Assembly (NCBI GenBank): GCA_050944015.1 | Contig: JBMNQG010000049.1 | Coordinates: forward strand, 1 to 13,840 | DNA: 13,840 nt | Origin: DUOX01 sp050944015 | GTDB lineage: Bacteria > Bacillota > Clostridia > Oscillospirales > Oscillospiraceae | Direction: 5' to 3' | Part shown: piece by piece, positions 1 to 6,422 of the stretch | Layout: the number at the start of each line of letters is the position of its first letter | How positions within the stretch are numbered: position 1 is the first letter of the stretch | The notes under the pieces: generated by a model | Database searches by the model: none | Told to the model about the DNA's origin: nothing | What the model saw: the letters and a program-made list of their open reading frames with translations, nothing else | Position numbers and translations under genes: made by a program

Positions 1-1350
1 CTCTATCTTTTCCCGCTCCAGGCGCTGCAGGCGGCGCAACTGCATGTCCAATATGGCCTGGGCCTGGACTTCGGAAAGACCGAAACGGTTCATGAGCCGT
101 TCCTTGGCGTCGTCGTAGCTGCTGCGGATTATGCGTATGACCTCGTCGATATTGTCCACGGCAATGCGCAGCCCTTCCAGCAGGTGGGCCCGCTCCTGGG
201 CCTTGCGCCTGTCGTAGATTGTGCGGCGGGTGATGACCTGTATCTGGAAGGCCACATACCCGTCCAGGATTTCCTTAAGTGTGAGTATCTTGGGCTGCCG
301 CTGGTCGTCCACAAGGGCCAGCTGGACTATGGCGAAGGTTATCTCCATCTGCGTGGAGGCGTAAAGGCGGTTGAGGACCACCTGGGGATTGGCGTCCTTT
401 TTAAGCTCTATGACAATGCGCATGCCATTCCGGTCGGACTCGTCCCTAAGACCGGAAATGCCCTCTATGTTTTTGTTTTTTACCTGATTTGCAATGGCCT
501 CCACAAGCCGGGACTTGTTCACCTGGTAGGGAATTTCGGTGACGATAATGCGGGTGCGGCCCTGGCCGAACTCCTCAAATTCCGCCCTTGCCCTTACCTT
601 TATGCGGCCCCGGCCGGTGGCGTAGGCGGCGCGGATTCCCGCCCTGCCCATGATTATGCCCCTGGTGGGGAAGTCGGGGCCCTTGATGTGCTCCATTATC
701 TCGTCCAGGTCCGCGTCCGGATTGCGTATGACGCAGATAGTGGCGTCAATGACTTCCCGCAGGTTATGGGGCGGTATATTGGTGGTCATGCCTACGGCGA
801 TGCCGGAGGAACCGTTTACAAGGAGGTTCGGGAAGCGGGAGGGGATAACCTTGGGTTCCTTTAAGGTCTCGTCAAAGTTGGGGTTCCAGTCGACGGTTTC
901 CTTTTCTATGTCCCGCAGCATTTCGTTGGCCAGTTTGGCAAGCCTGGCCTCCGTGTAACGGTAGGCGGCGGGAGGGTCGCCGTCCACGGAACCGAAGTTT
1001 CCGCGGCCCTCCACCAGCGGGTAGCGCATGGAGAAATCCTGGGCCAAACGAACCAGCGCGTCGTAAACGGACTGTTCGCCGTGGGGGTGGTATTTCTTAA
1101 GCACGTCGCCAACGGTGGCAACGGACTTGGAGAACTTCTTGTCGGAGGTAAGGCCGCCCTCGTACATGGTGTAGAGTATGCGGCGGTGAACCGGCTTAAG
1201 GCCGTCCCGTACGTCCGGCAGCGCTCTGCCCACTATGACGCTCATGGCGTAGTCTATATAGGCGCGCTGCATGTCCTCCTCAATGGGTATGTCTACTATC
1301 TTCTGATTTGGAAAAGTGAGGTCGAGTTCCTCACGGTTTTTATTAGCCAT
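1..1350 (-). CDS. gyrA: DNA gyrase subunit A, N-terminal 450 codons (runs off the left edge)
   Basis: GyrA is the DNA-breaking subunit of gyrase (A2B2), which puts negative supercoils into DNA using ATP hydrolysed by GyrB. The visible part covers the winged-helix breakage-reunion region and tower domain. The start gives MANKNREELDLTFPNQ, followed by IDYAMSVIVGRALPDVRDGLKPVHRRILY, a hallmark of type IIA topoisomerases. The catalytic tyrosine is Tyr132 in AAYRYTEARL, and HPHG lies at residues 88-91. The ATG at 1348-1350 is preceded by AAGGAG (1360-1365) with a 9-base spacer. The C-terminal beta-pinwheel and GyrA box lie outside the window, so gyrase versus topoisomerase IV is decided mainly by the partner gyrB 32 bp upstream and the origin-proximal gene order. 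The quinolone pocket is odd: HPHG-Glu-Gln-Ser-Val-Tyr-Asp, with Gln93 where E. coli has Ser83. Confidence 0.96.
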   Translation of the reverse strand, partial: MANKNREELDLTFPNQKIVDIPIEEDMQRAYIDYAMSVIVGRALPDVRDGLKPVHRRILYTMYEGGLTSDKKFSKSVATVGDVLKKYHPHGEQSVYDALVRLAQDFSMRYPLVEGRGNFGSVDGDPPAAYRYTEARLAKLANEMLRDIEKETVDWNPNFDETLKEPKVIPSRFPNLLVNGSSGIAVGMTTNIPPHNLREVIDATICVIRNPDADLDEIMEHIKGPDFPTRGIIMGRAGIRAAYATGRGRIKVRARAEFEEFGQGRTRIIVTEIPYQVNKSRLVEAIANQVKNKNIEGISGLRDESDRNGMRIVIELKKDANPQVVLNRLYASTQMEITFAIVQLALVDDQRQPKILTLKEILDGYVAFQIQVITRRTIYDRRKAQERAHLLEGLRIAVDNIDEVIRIIRSSYDDAKERLMNRFGLSEVQAQAILDMQLRRLQRLEREKIE

Positions 1351-1359
1351 AAAGATTTA

Positions 1360-1365
1360 CTCCTT
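1360..1365 (-). promoter_or_regulatory. Ribosome binding site of gyrA
   Basis: AAGGAG on the minus strand, 9 bases before the ATG at 1350. The 32-bp gyrB-gyrA gap has no promoter or hairpin that I can see, so gyrA is probably cotranscribed with gyrB. Confidence 0.7.
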
Positions 1366-1382
1366 AATTAACAAGCTGATGG

Positions 1383-3332
1383 TCATATGTCCAGATTGTT
1401 TACAAATTTTGCGTTTTTCTCTATAAACTCCCGGCGGGGCTCCACTTTTTCACCCATCAGGATGGTGAAAAGCTGGTCCGCCCTAATGGCGTCCGTCAGG
1501 GTAATACGCTTCAAAATCCGGGTCTCGGGGTTCATGGTGGTCTCCCAAAGCTCGTTGAAGTCCATTTCGCCGAGGCCCTTGTTGCGGCTTATTTCCACCT
1601 TTCCCTTGCCGTCGGGGCCGCGCATCTCGGCGGAAATACGGTCCCTCTCCTCGTCCGAAAAGGCGTAGCGCACAGTTTTGCCCCGCTCCAGCTTATACAG
1701 CGGGGGCTGGGCGGCATAGACGTACCCTCCCTCTATAAGGGGGCGCATAAAGCGGAAGAAGAAGGTGAGCAGCAGCGTCCTTATGTGGCTGCCGTCCACG
1801 TCGGCGTCGGCCATAATGATTACCTTGTGGTAGCGCAGCTTCTTTATGTCGAAATCTTCGCCTATTCCGGCGCCCAGGGCGGTGATTATGGGTGCCAGCT
1901 TGTCGTTGCTGTACACCTTGTCGGCACGGGACTTTTCCACGTTCAGCGTCTTGCCCCAGAGGGGGAGTATGGCCTGGAAGCGGCTGTCCCTGCCCTGCTT
2001 GGCGGAGCCTCCCGCAGAATCGCCCTCCACGATGTAAAGCTCCGTCAGGGCGGGATCCCGCTCGTTGCAGTCTGCGAGCTTGCCCGGAAGGGTGCTGCCC
2101 TCCAAGGCGTTCTTCCGGCGGATGTTCTCCCTGACCCTCCTTGCGGCCTCCCTGGCCTTGCTGGCGGTCAGGACTTTTTCCAGTATAACCTTGGCGACGG
2201 CGGGGTTTTCCTCCAGGAAGACGGTCAGCTTTTCGGTGACTATGCTGTCCACAAGGGTTCGCATTTCCGAGTTGCCCAGCTTGGCTTTGGTCTGGCCCTC
2301 AAATTGGGCATTCATAAGCTTTACGGAGATGACGGCGACAAGGCCCTCCCGGCAGTCCTCGCCGGTGATTTTGTCCCCTTCCTTAAGGATGCCGGCCTTT
2401 TGGCCGTAGGCGTTTATGGTCCTTGTAAGGGCCGCCTTGAACCCCGTCTCGTGCATTCCGCCTTCGGGGGTGTGTATGTTGTTGGCAAAAGAGAGGATTG
2501 TCTCGTTATAGCCGTCGTTGTACTGAAGGGCAATCTCCGCCTCGGAATCTTCCTTTTTGCCGTACATGTAAATCACGCCGTCGTGAAGCACCGTCTTGTT
2601 CTGGCTTATCCAGGTCACAAACTCCCTGATGCCGCCCTCGTAGCACATTTCGTCCCGCTGCTCCCTGCCGGGCCGCCTGTCCTCGGTGGATATGTGGAGG
2701 CCGGCGTTCAGAAAAGCCTGCTCACGCATGCGGGTGTGAAGGGTCTCGTAATCAAATTCAACGCTGTCGAAAATTTCCGCATCGGGCTTAAAGCGGACGA
2801 TGGTGCCGGTTCTGTCCGTATCCCTCACCACCATCAGGGGCTGGGTTATGTCTCCGCGGGAAAATCTCATCTGGTATATCTTCCCGTTCCGGTGGACCTG
2901 GACTTCCAGCCACTCGCTGAGAGCGTTTACTACGGAGGCGCCCACGCCGTGGAGACCGCCGGAGACCTTGTAGCCTCCGCCGCCGAACTTTCCGCCGGCG
3001 TGCAGGACGGTGAAAACAACATCAAGAGCTGAAGTGCCGGTCTGCTCCTGGATGTCCACGGGAATACCCCGGCCGTTATCCCTGACGCAGATAATGTTCC
3101 CTTCCTCTATAACCACCTCTATGCGGTTGCAGAAGCCCGCCAGGGCCTCGTCAATGGAGTTGTCCACAATTTCATACACCAGATGGTGAAGCCCGGAGGA
3201 GCTGGTGGAGCCTATATACATGCCGGGGCGCTTCCGGACGGCTTCCAGCCCTTCCAGAACCTGTATCTGCGAAGCGTTGTAATCGTCGCCGTTATTGTGA
3301 TTGTAAGTGATGTTTTCGTTTATGTCAGGCAT
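1383..3332 (-). CDS. gyrB: DNA gyrase subunit B
   Basis: ATPase and Toprim subunit of gyrase, 649 residues, close to the short Gram-positive GyrB length. A GHKL ATPase domain lies at about residues 20-240: EIVDNSIDEAL with catalytic Glu54 and Asn58, DNGRG at 85-89, and the ATP lid GGLHGVGAS at about 125-133. A transducer domain follows, then Toprim with EGDSAGGSAKQGR from Glu436 and DADVDGSHIRTLLLTFFFR, and a C-terminal tail with KGLGEMDFNELWETTM. The frame is open 15 codons further upstream to 3377. I chose the ATG at 3332 because AAGGAAAGGAAACT lies directly before it and the upstream residues are not family-like. It follows remB by 60 bp and precedes gyrA. One odd residue: LPL-Trp459-GK, where E. 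coli has Lys447 and Bacillus-type enzymes have Arg. Confidence 0.97.
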   Translation of the reverse strand: MPDINENITYNHNNGDDYNASQIQVLEGLEAVRKRPGMYIGSTSSSGLHHLVYEIVDNSIDEALAGFCNRIEVVIEEGNIICVRDNGRGIPVDIQEQTGTSALDVVFTVLHAGGKFGGGGYKVSGGLHGVGASVVNALSEWLEVQVHRNGKIYQMRFSRGDITQPLMVVRDTDRTGTIVRFKPDAEIFDSVEFDYETLHTRMREQAFLNAGLHISTEDRRPGREQRDEMCYEGGIREFVTWISQNKTVLHDGVIYMYGKKEDSEAEIALQYNDGYNETILSFANNIHTPEGGMHETGFKAALTRTINAYGQKAGILKEGDKITGEDCREGLVAVISVKLMNAQFEGQTKAKLGNSEMRTLVDSIVTEKLTVFLEENPAVAKVILEKVLTASKAREAARRVRENIRRKNALEGSTLPGKLADCNERDPALTELYIVEGDSAGGSAKQGRDSRFQAILPLWGKTLNVEKSRADKVYSNDKLAPIITALGAGIGEDFDIKKLRYHKVIIMADADVDGSHIRTLLLTFFFRFMRPLIEGGYVYAAQPPLYKLERGKTVRYAFSDEERDRISAEMRGPDGKGKVEISRNKGLGEMDFNELWETTMNPETRILKRITLTDAIRADQLFTILMGEKVEPRREFIEKNAKFVNNLDI

Positions 3333-3392
3333 AGTTTCCTTTCCTTCCGTTACTGTTGGCTGATAAATAAGGGTCAAATTTTTTTTTATCTT

Positions 3393-3656
3393 TTATTCAG
3401 AACCCAGTCCTTCGCTGCGCTTCAGCAGGGTGGCGGAAGACAGCTGGGAGAGATACACGTACTGGCTGTTGTCGTCACCCAGACAGACCACAAAGGACTT
3501 GGGAAGTTCTTCAGACACGGTGATTATGCGGCCTGCCTTCTCGGCCATGGCCAGATATTCCCTGGTCAAATGCGACTGGGAACAGTTATCCAAATCGAAT
3601 ATCCCCAGGATGCTGTCCTGGGTCACAACCACGTTGTTTCCTAAATGCAAATACAT
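3393..3656 (-). CDS. remB: DUF370 / extracellular matrix regulator RemB family protein
   Basis: A small protein of 87 residues beginning MYLHLGNNVVVTQDSILGIFDLD. This matches the opening of the RemB (YaaB) family, which lies between recF and gyrB in Bacillus, as it does here. In B. subtilis, RemA and RemB promote transcription of biofilm-matrix genes. Whether this protein does that in this lineage is not known. An in-frame TTG seven codons upstream (3677) would add residues atypical of the family. I chose the ATG at 3656 because GAGGG lies 7 bases before it and the family starts M-[FY]-[IL]-HLG. The C-terminal third, after YVYLSQ, is polar with no motif I recognise. It lies 50 bp after recF and 60 bp before gyrB. 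Confidence 0.85.
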   Translation of the reverse strand: MYLHLGNNVVVTQDSILGIFDLDNCSQSHLTREYLAMAEKAGRIITVSEELPKSFVVCLGDDNSQYVYLSQLSSATLLKRSEGLGSE

Positions 3657-3706
3657 TTTCCTGCCCTCTATATCCAAGATTTAACGTCAAATAGGCCGAA
3701 CATTAG

Positions 3707-4813
3707 CTAACCGCCGCGGATTTTTCCGCCTTCCACCATTATTATCCTGCCGCCGGTGCGCTTTGCAATGTCGTCGTCCTCGCAGCAGGTTATAAGGGTC
3801 TGCCCCCCGCCAATGCGGTTTAATACAAACTCCTGCCTTTCGGAGTCAAGCTCGCTGAGAACGTCGTCCAGCAGCAGAACCGGGTATTCTCCCGTTTCTT
3901 CCAGGAATATTTCCCGCTCCGCCAGCTTTATGGACAGGGCGGCGGTGCGCACCTGCCCCTGGGAGGCAAAGCTTCTGGCGCTGGTTCCGCCTATTTTTAT
4001 CTCCAAATCGTCCTTGTGAATCCCCGTCAGGCAGAGGCCAGACTCCAGCTCGGCCCTGTAATGGGCGGCCTGGTGGCGGGATATTTCCTCGACCAGGGTG
4101 CCCACCGGAGCAAGGGGGTCCGTAACCGTGCTTATGGTTGTATAGGTTATGCTAATATCCTCCCTGCCGCCGGAAAACTCGCGGTGAATGGGAACCGCGG
4201 CCTTCATAAGGCGGGCGGCGAAGGAGGCCCGGTACCTGATAAGCCGGGCGCTGCATACGCACATTTTCTGGTTGAAATCTTCCAGCATGTCAAGAAGGGA
4301 AGGCTTTTCGCGCCAATCCTTCAAGATGCGGGCCTTGTGCTCGTAAAGGCGGTTGAATTCGGACAATATGGCCTCGTAGCCGGGCCGTATCTGGCTGATG
4401 GCCATATCCATCAGGCGGCGCCGGGCATGGGCCCCGTCCTTTATGATGTAAAGGTCGTCCGGACAAAAGATTACGGCGGTAAGCGTATCGGACAGCTCCG
4501 CCGCCGTTTTCTTAACACCATTTTTCAATATTTTTCTTCTCTGACCCCGGCGGAGGGTAATGTCTACCGTCTGGTCCCTTCCCGCCGCGTTTATCCGAGC
4601 GCATATCCGGGCGAAGTTCGATTCAAAGGCTATAAGCTCCCTGTCAAACCTGGTGCGAAAGGACCGTCCGCCGGTGAGCAGGTACACGGCTTCCAGCAGA
4701 TTTGTCTTCCCCTGGGCGTTTCTGCCAGAGATTATATTTATTTCAGGGCCGAAATCCACCTGTGCAGTTCTGTAGTTGCGGAAATTTTCAAGCTGGATGC
4801 TGTCAACTCTCAT
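3707..4813 (-). CDS. recF: DNA replication/repair protein RecF
   Basis: An SMC-like ABC ATPase of 368 residues, near the usual 360-370. With RecO and RecR it loads RecA at single-strand gaps, typically at stalled forks. Motifs: Walker A GRNAQGKT at 30-37, ABC signature SQGQVRT from Ser284, and Walker B plus D-loop LLLDDVLSELD at about 313-323. The middle coiled arm contains the typical SQIRPGYEAILSEFNRLYEHK stretch in two parts. The frame is open 29 codons further upstream. The ATG at 4813 was chosen because MRVDSIQLENFRNY is the standard family start and it overlaps the yaaA stop by one base (TAATG), implying translational coupling. GGAG lies about 10 bases before it, inside yaaA. Confidence 0.96.
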   Translation of the reverse strand: MRVDSIQLENFRNYRTAQVDFGPEINIISGRNAQGKTNLLEAVYLLTGGRSFRTRFDRELIAFESNFARICARINAAGRDQTVDITLRRGQRRKILKNGVKKTAAELSDTLTAVIFCPDDLYIIKDGAHARRRLMDMAISQIRPGYEAILSEFNRLYEHKARILKDWREKPSLLDMLEDFNQKMCVCSARLIRYRASFAARLMKAAVPIHREFSGGREDISITYTTISTVTDPLAPVGTLVEEISRHQAAHYRAELESGLCLTGIHKDDLEIKIGGTSARSFASQGQVRTAALSIKLAEREIFLEETGEYPVLLLDDVLSELDSERQEFVLNRIGGGQTLITCCEDDDIAKRTGGRIIMVEGGKIRGG

Positions 4814-5031
4814 TATTCGTTTTCTCCGCAAACGGCATATGTGTTCCCTTTTATCTCCACAACGTCTCCGATGCGGAGCTTCCTGCCCCTTTGGGTGCAA
4901 ACCTCTCCGTTTACTTTCACCATGCCGTTTTGTATATAAATTTTAGCTTCCCCGCCCGTTTGTGCCTCTATTGCGAATTTCAGGAAGGCGTCCAGCTTTA
5001 TAAAGGGCGTTGTTATGGCCACTTTTTTCAT
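4813..5031 (-). CDS. yaaA: S4 domain RNA-binding protein YaaA
   Basis: A 72-residue protein made almost entirely of one S4 RNA-binding fold: ITTPFIKLDAFLKFA, then an alpha-L-like turn GGEAKIYIQNGMVKVNGEV, then the family signature RRGRKLRIGDVVEI (here QRGRKLRIGDVVEI). This is the small S4 protein found between dnaN and recF in most Bacillota. Its target RNA is not generally established, though a ribosome-associated role has been suggested. Two starts are possible: GTG at 5040 and ATG at 5031. I prefer the ATG because family members begin M-K-x-I-x-I-x-T-x-FIKL. The Shine-Dalgarno AAGGA lies 12 bases before the ATG and 3 before the GTG, ideal for neither. It is 36 bp after dnaN and overlaps recF by one base. 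Confidence 0.9.
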   Translation of the reverse strand: MKKVAITTPFIKLDAFLKFAIEAQTGGEAKIYIQNGMVKVNGEVCTQRGRKLRIGDVVEIKGNTYAVCGENE

Positions 5032-5067
5032 ATACAGCACTAGTCCTTAATTATAAGTATTCATATT

Positions 5068-6180
5068 CTAGTCTCCGACCCTTAGCCTGACGGGAAGTAT
5101 CATATAAAGGAAGCTGTCGCTTTCGTCCTCTGGCATTACGACGCAGGGCGAGGTGCCGGAGTTCAGGCGCAGAAGCAGCTTGTCGGCAGGGGCAATCCTC
5201 AAAACGTCCTGCAGGTAGCGGTTGTTGAAGCCTATTTCAAGGTCTCCTCCCTGTCCCTCCACCGGGCAGACATCTTCCGCCCTGCCAAGGGAGGTGACGC
5301 AGAGGATTCTGATTTCATCGTCGCCAAAGGTGCACCTTAAGGGGTTTTTCACCTTGTCGTCTATAATCAGGGAAACCCTGTCCACCACCTTGCCGAGGGC
5401 GGCCCGCTCCGCTTTCACGTTTACCTTGAACTCGGAGGGGATGGACTTCCGGTAATTTAAAAACTCACCGTCCAGCCTTCTTGAAATCAGCACGGTGTCG
5501 TCCACCGTAAAGGAGACATGCTTGCTGCCTACTATTATTTTAACCGGATCTTCGCTGTCTGAACAAATTTTTTCCACGTCCGACAGGGCGCCGCCGGGCA
5601 CAATGAAGCTGGTTTTCTCCACGTCGCTCCTGTCTATTGCCTCCCGGCGGAGGGCAAGCCTATAGCCGTCGACGGATACTATGGTGAGCTCGTCGTTTTC
5701 AACCTCTAAAAGGGAGCCTGTGTAAACCGGCCTGCTCTCGTTGTCGCTAACGGCAAATATGGTCTGCTCTATCATGCCCCGCAGGGCCTTTTGGGGCAGG
5801 GAAATGGCGCTCTGGTAGTCCAGCTCCGGAAGCTCTGGGTAATCCTCGGCGTCGGTGCCTATTATGGAGAACTCCGCGTTCCCGCAGGTTATCTTGGTAA
5901 CGTTGCCCTGCTTCGTTGAGATTTTCACTATGCCGTCGGGCAGGCTGCGGATTATTTCCCCAAACAGCTTGGCCCCCAACACTATGGAGCCGGGTTCCGA
6001 GACGTCTGCGGGGAAGTTGGTATATATGCCCTTTTTAAGGTCATAACCTGTTATGCGGACGTCGTGGCCTGCTTCAATAAGCAAACCCTCCAAGGCAGGA
6101 ATGGGATTTTTTCCTGCGGCCGCCCTGGAAGCAGTAGCTACGGCAGCCTGAATCAGATATTTTTCGCAGGAAAACTTCAT
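5068..6180 (-). CDS. dnaN: DNA polymerase III subunit beta (sliding clamp)
   Basis: Ring-shaped clamp that tethers replicative and repair polymerases to DNA and is loaded by the clamp loader. It has 370 residues (family about 365-380), made of three clamp domains of roughly 120 residues each. Diagnostic segments are MKFSCEKYLIQAAVATASRA at the start, NPIPALEGLLIEA, TDAEDYPELP, VDGYRLALRR in the middle domain, and the C-terminal SFLYMILPVRL. The protein runs four residues (RVGD) past the usual VRL end, near the partner-binding cleft; this is probably minor. The ATG at 6180 has an excellent ribosome binding site (TAGGAGG with an 8-base spacer, about 6189-6195). It is downstream of dnaA across the putative origin. 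Confidence 0.97.
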   Translation of the reverse strand: MKFSCEKYLIQAAVATASRAAAGKNPIPALEGLLIEAGHDVRITGYDLKKGIYTNFPADVSEPGSIVLGAKLFGEIIRSLPDGIVKISTKQGNVTKITCGNAEFSIIGTDAEDYPELPELDYQSAISLPQKALRGMIEQTIFAVSDNESRPVYTGSLLEVENDELTIVSVDGYRLALRREAIDRSDVEKTSFIVPGGALSDVEKICSDSEDPVKIIVGSKHVSFTVDDTVLISRRLDGEFLNYRKSIPSEFKVNVKAERAALGKVVDRVSLIIDDKVKNPLRCTFGDDEIRILCVTSLGRAEDVCPVEGQGGDLEIGFNNRYLQDVLRIAPADKLLLRLNSGTSPCVVMPEDESDSFLYMILPVRLRVGD

Positions 6181-6237
6181 GAGATTATCCTCCTAATTTT
6201 GTTCTATTTTTAGGTCAGAAAGAATAGAATAAAAGGT

Positions 6238-6255
6238 TAGTAGAAATAGTAGTAG
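6238..6255 (+). promoter_or_regulatory. DnaA-trio unwinding element
   Basis: TAGTAGAAATAGTAGTAG on the plus strand, which reads 3'-GAT GAT GAT AAA GAT GAT-5'. This is five perfect trios and one imperfect trio in register. In B. subtilis, DnaA filaments extend from the adjacent box onto such 3'-GAT-5' repeats to open the duplex. The GC patch GGC (6256-6258) separates the trios from the weak box-like sequence at 6259-6267. Confidence 0.8.
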
Positions 6256-6266
6256 GGCTTTTGAAA

Positions 6267-6275
6267 TGTTGAAAA
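6267..6275 (-). promoter_or_regulatory. Variant DnaA-box candidate TTTTCAACA (copy 1, beside the trios)
   Basis: TGTTGAAAA on plus, TTTTCAACA on minus. It differs from the consensus TTATCCACA at positions 3 and 6. It overlaps by one base a weaker box ATTTCAAAA (6259-6267 on minus) that abuts the GC patch and the DnaA-trios. Confidence 0.55.
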
Positions 6276-6321
6276 GAGGGTATAAACCATGAAAACGCTG
6301 GATTTTTGATGTTTGAAATTT

Positions 6322-6330
6322 TGTGGACAA
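6322..6330 (-). promoter_or_regulatory. DnaA box, near consensus (TTGTCCACA)
   Basis: TTGTCCACA on the minus strand, one mismatch from TTATCCACA. It is the only near-consensus box I found in the dnaA-dnaN spacer. Confidence 0.6.
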
Positions 6331-6338
6331 GTCTTGCG

Positions 6339-6347
6339 TTTTCAACA
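6339..6347 (+). promoter_or_regulatory. Variant DnaA-box candidate TTTTCAACA (copy 2)
   Basis: Exact TTTTCAACA on the plus strand, 29 bp from the next copy at 6368, close to three helical turns. Confidence 0.5.
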
Positions 6348-6367
6348 ACCAGAAAATTATAAAAATA

Positions 6368-6376
6368 TTTTCAACA
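6368..6376 (+). promoter_or_regulatory. Variant DnaA-box candidate TTTTCAACA (copy 3)
   Basis: Exact TTTTCAACA on the plus strand, embedded in the most AT-rich part of the spacer (6351-6372). Confidence 0.5.
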
Positions 6377-6400
6377 TAATAAGACAGAAATTAAATGACA

Positions 6401-6420
6401 TTCAACATCGGCATGTTGAA
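6401..6420. repeat. Perfect inverted repeat just after dnaA, built from the box core
   Basis: Arms TTCAACAT and ATGTTGAA flank the loop CGGC, 3 bp beyond the dnaA stop. In dnaA RNA it could fold as an 8-bp hairpin, but no U-run follows, so it does not look like a terminator. Each arm carries the TTCAACA core of the variant box, so it may instead be a head-to-head pair of DnaA sites. Confidence 0.6.
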
Positions 6421-6422
6421 AA
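6414..6422 (-). promoter_or_regulatory. Variant DnaA-box candidate TTTTCAACA (copy 4)
   Basis: TGTTGAAAA on plus, directly abutting the dnaA stop codon. It is the right arm of the inverted repeat at 6401-6420; the left arm (6399-6407) is the imperfect copy CATTCAACA. Confidence 0.5.

Larger units (their letters stand above)
6181..6422. other. oriC: Putative chromosomal origin core (oriC) between dnaA and dnaN
   Basis: A 242-bp AT-rich spacer with no gene. In dnaA reading direction it contains several copies of TTTTCAACA, one TTGTCCACA, another TTTTCAACA, a weak box ATTTCAAAA, the patch GCC, a DnaA-trio run CTACTACTATTTCTACTA, and then an AT-rich stretch before the dnaN ribosome binding site. 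The order box, GC patch, trios, AT-rich DNA is the architecture of the B. subtilis unwinding region, which lies at the same place. The location and trios are seen directly. That this is the working origin is inferred from that similarity. No second box cluster is visible upstream of dnaA. Confidence 0.8.

Noticed and set aside
1785..3032. Long open frame of 415 codons on the plus strand opposite gyrB
   Set aside because: It lies wholly antisense to a certain gyrB, its translation has no recognisable family features, and such frames are expected from G/C-rich third positions. The same applies to open frames opposite recF (4016-4939), dnaA (6531-7556) and mfd (10443-11507).
1..3332. Topoisomerase IV (parE/parC) instead of gyrB/gyrA
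   Set aside because: The origin-proximal order recF-remB-gyrB-gyrA and the sequence motifs favour gyrase. The decisive GyrA box lies outside the window.
5050..5055. Promoter -10 TATAAT before yaaA on the minus strand
   Set aside because: No acceptable -35 lies 16-18 bp upstream (TCGGAG), and yaaA is only 36 bp from dnaN, so cotranscription is simpler.
6356..6361. Promoter -10 TATAAT for dnaN in the spacer
   Set aside because: The hexamer is perfect but the -35 position has no match, and the AT-rich context makes chance TATAAT likely. A dnaN promoter may exist but is not supported here.
6401..6420. Intrinsic terminator of dnaA
   Set aside because: The stem has mid-level GC content and no run of U follows in the dnaA direction, so it was recorded as an inverted repeat.
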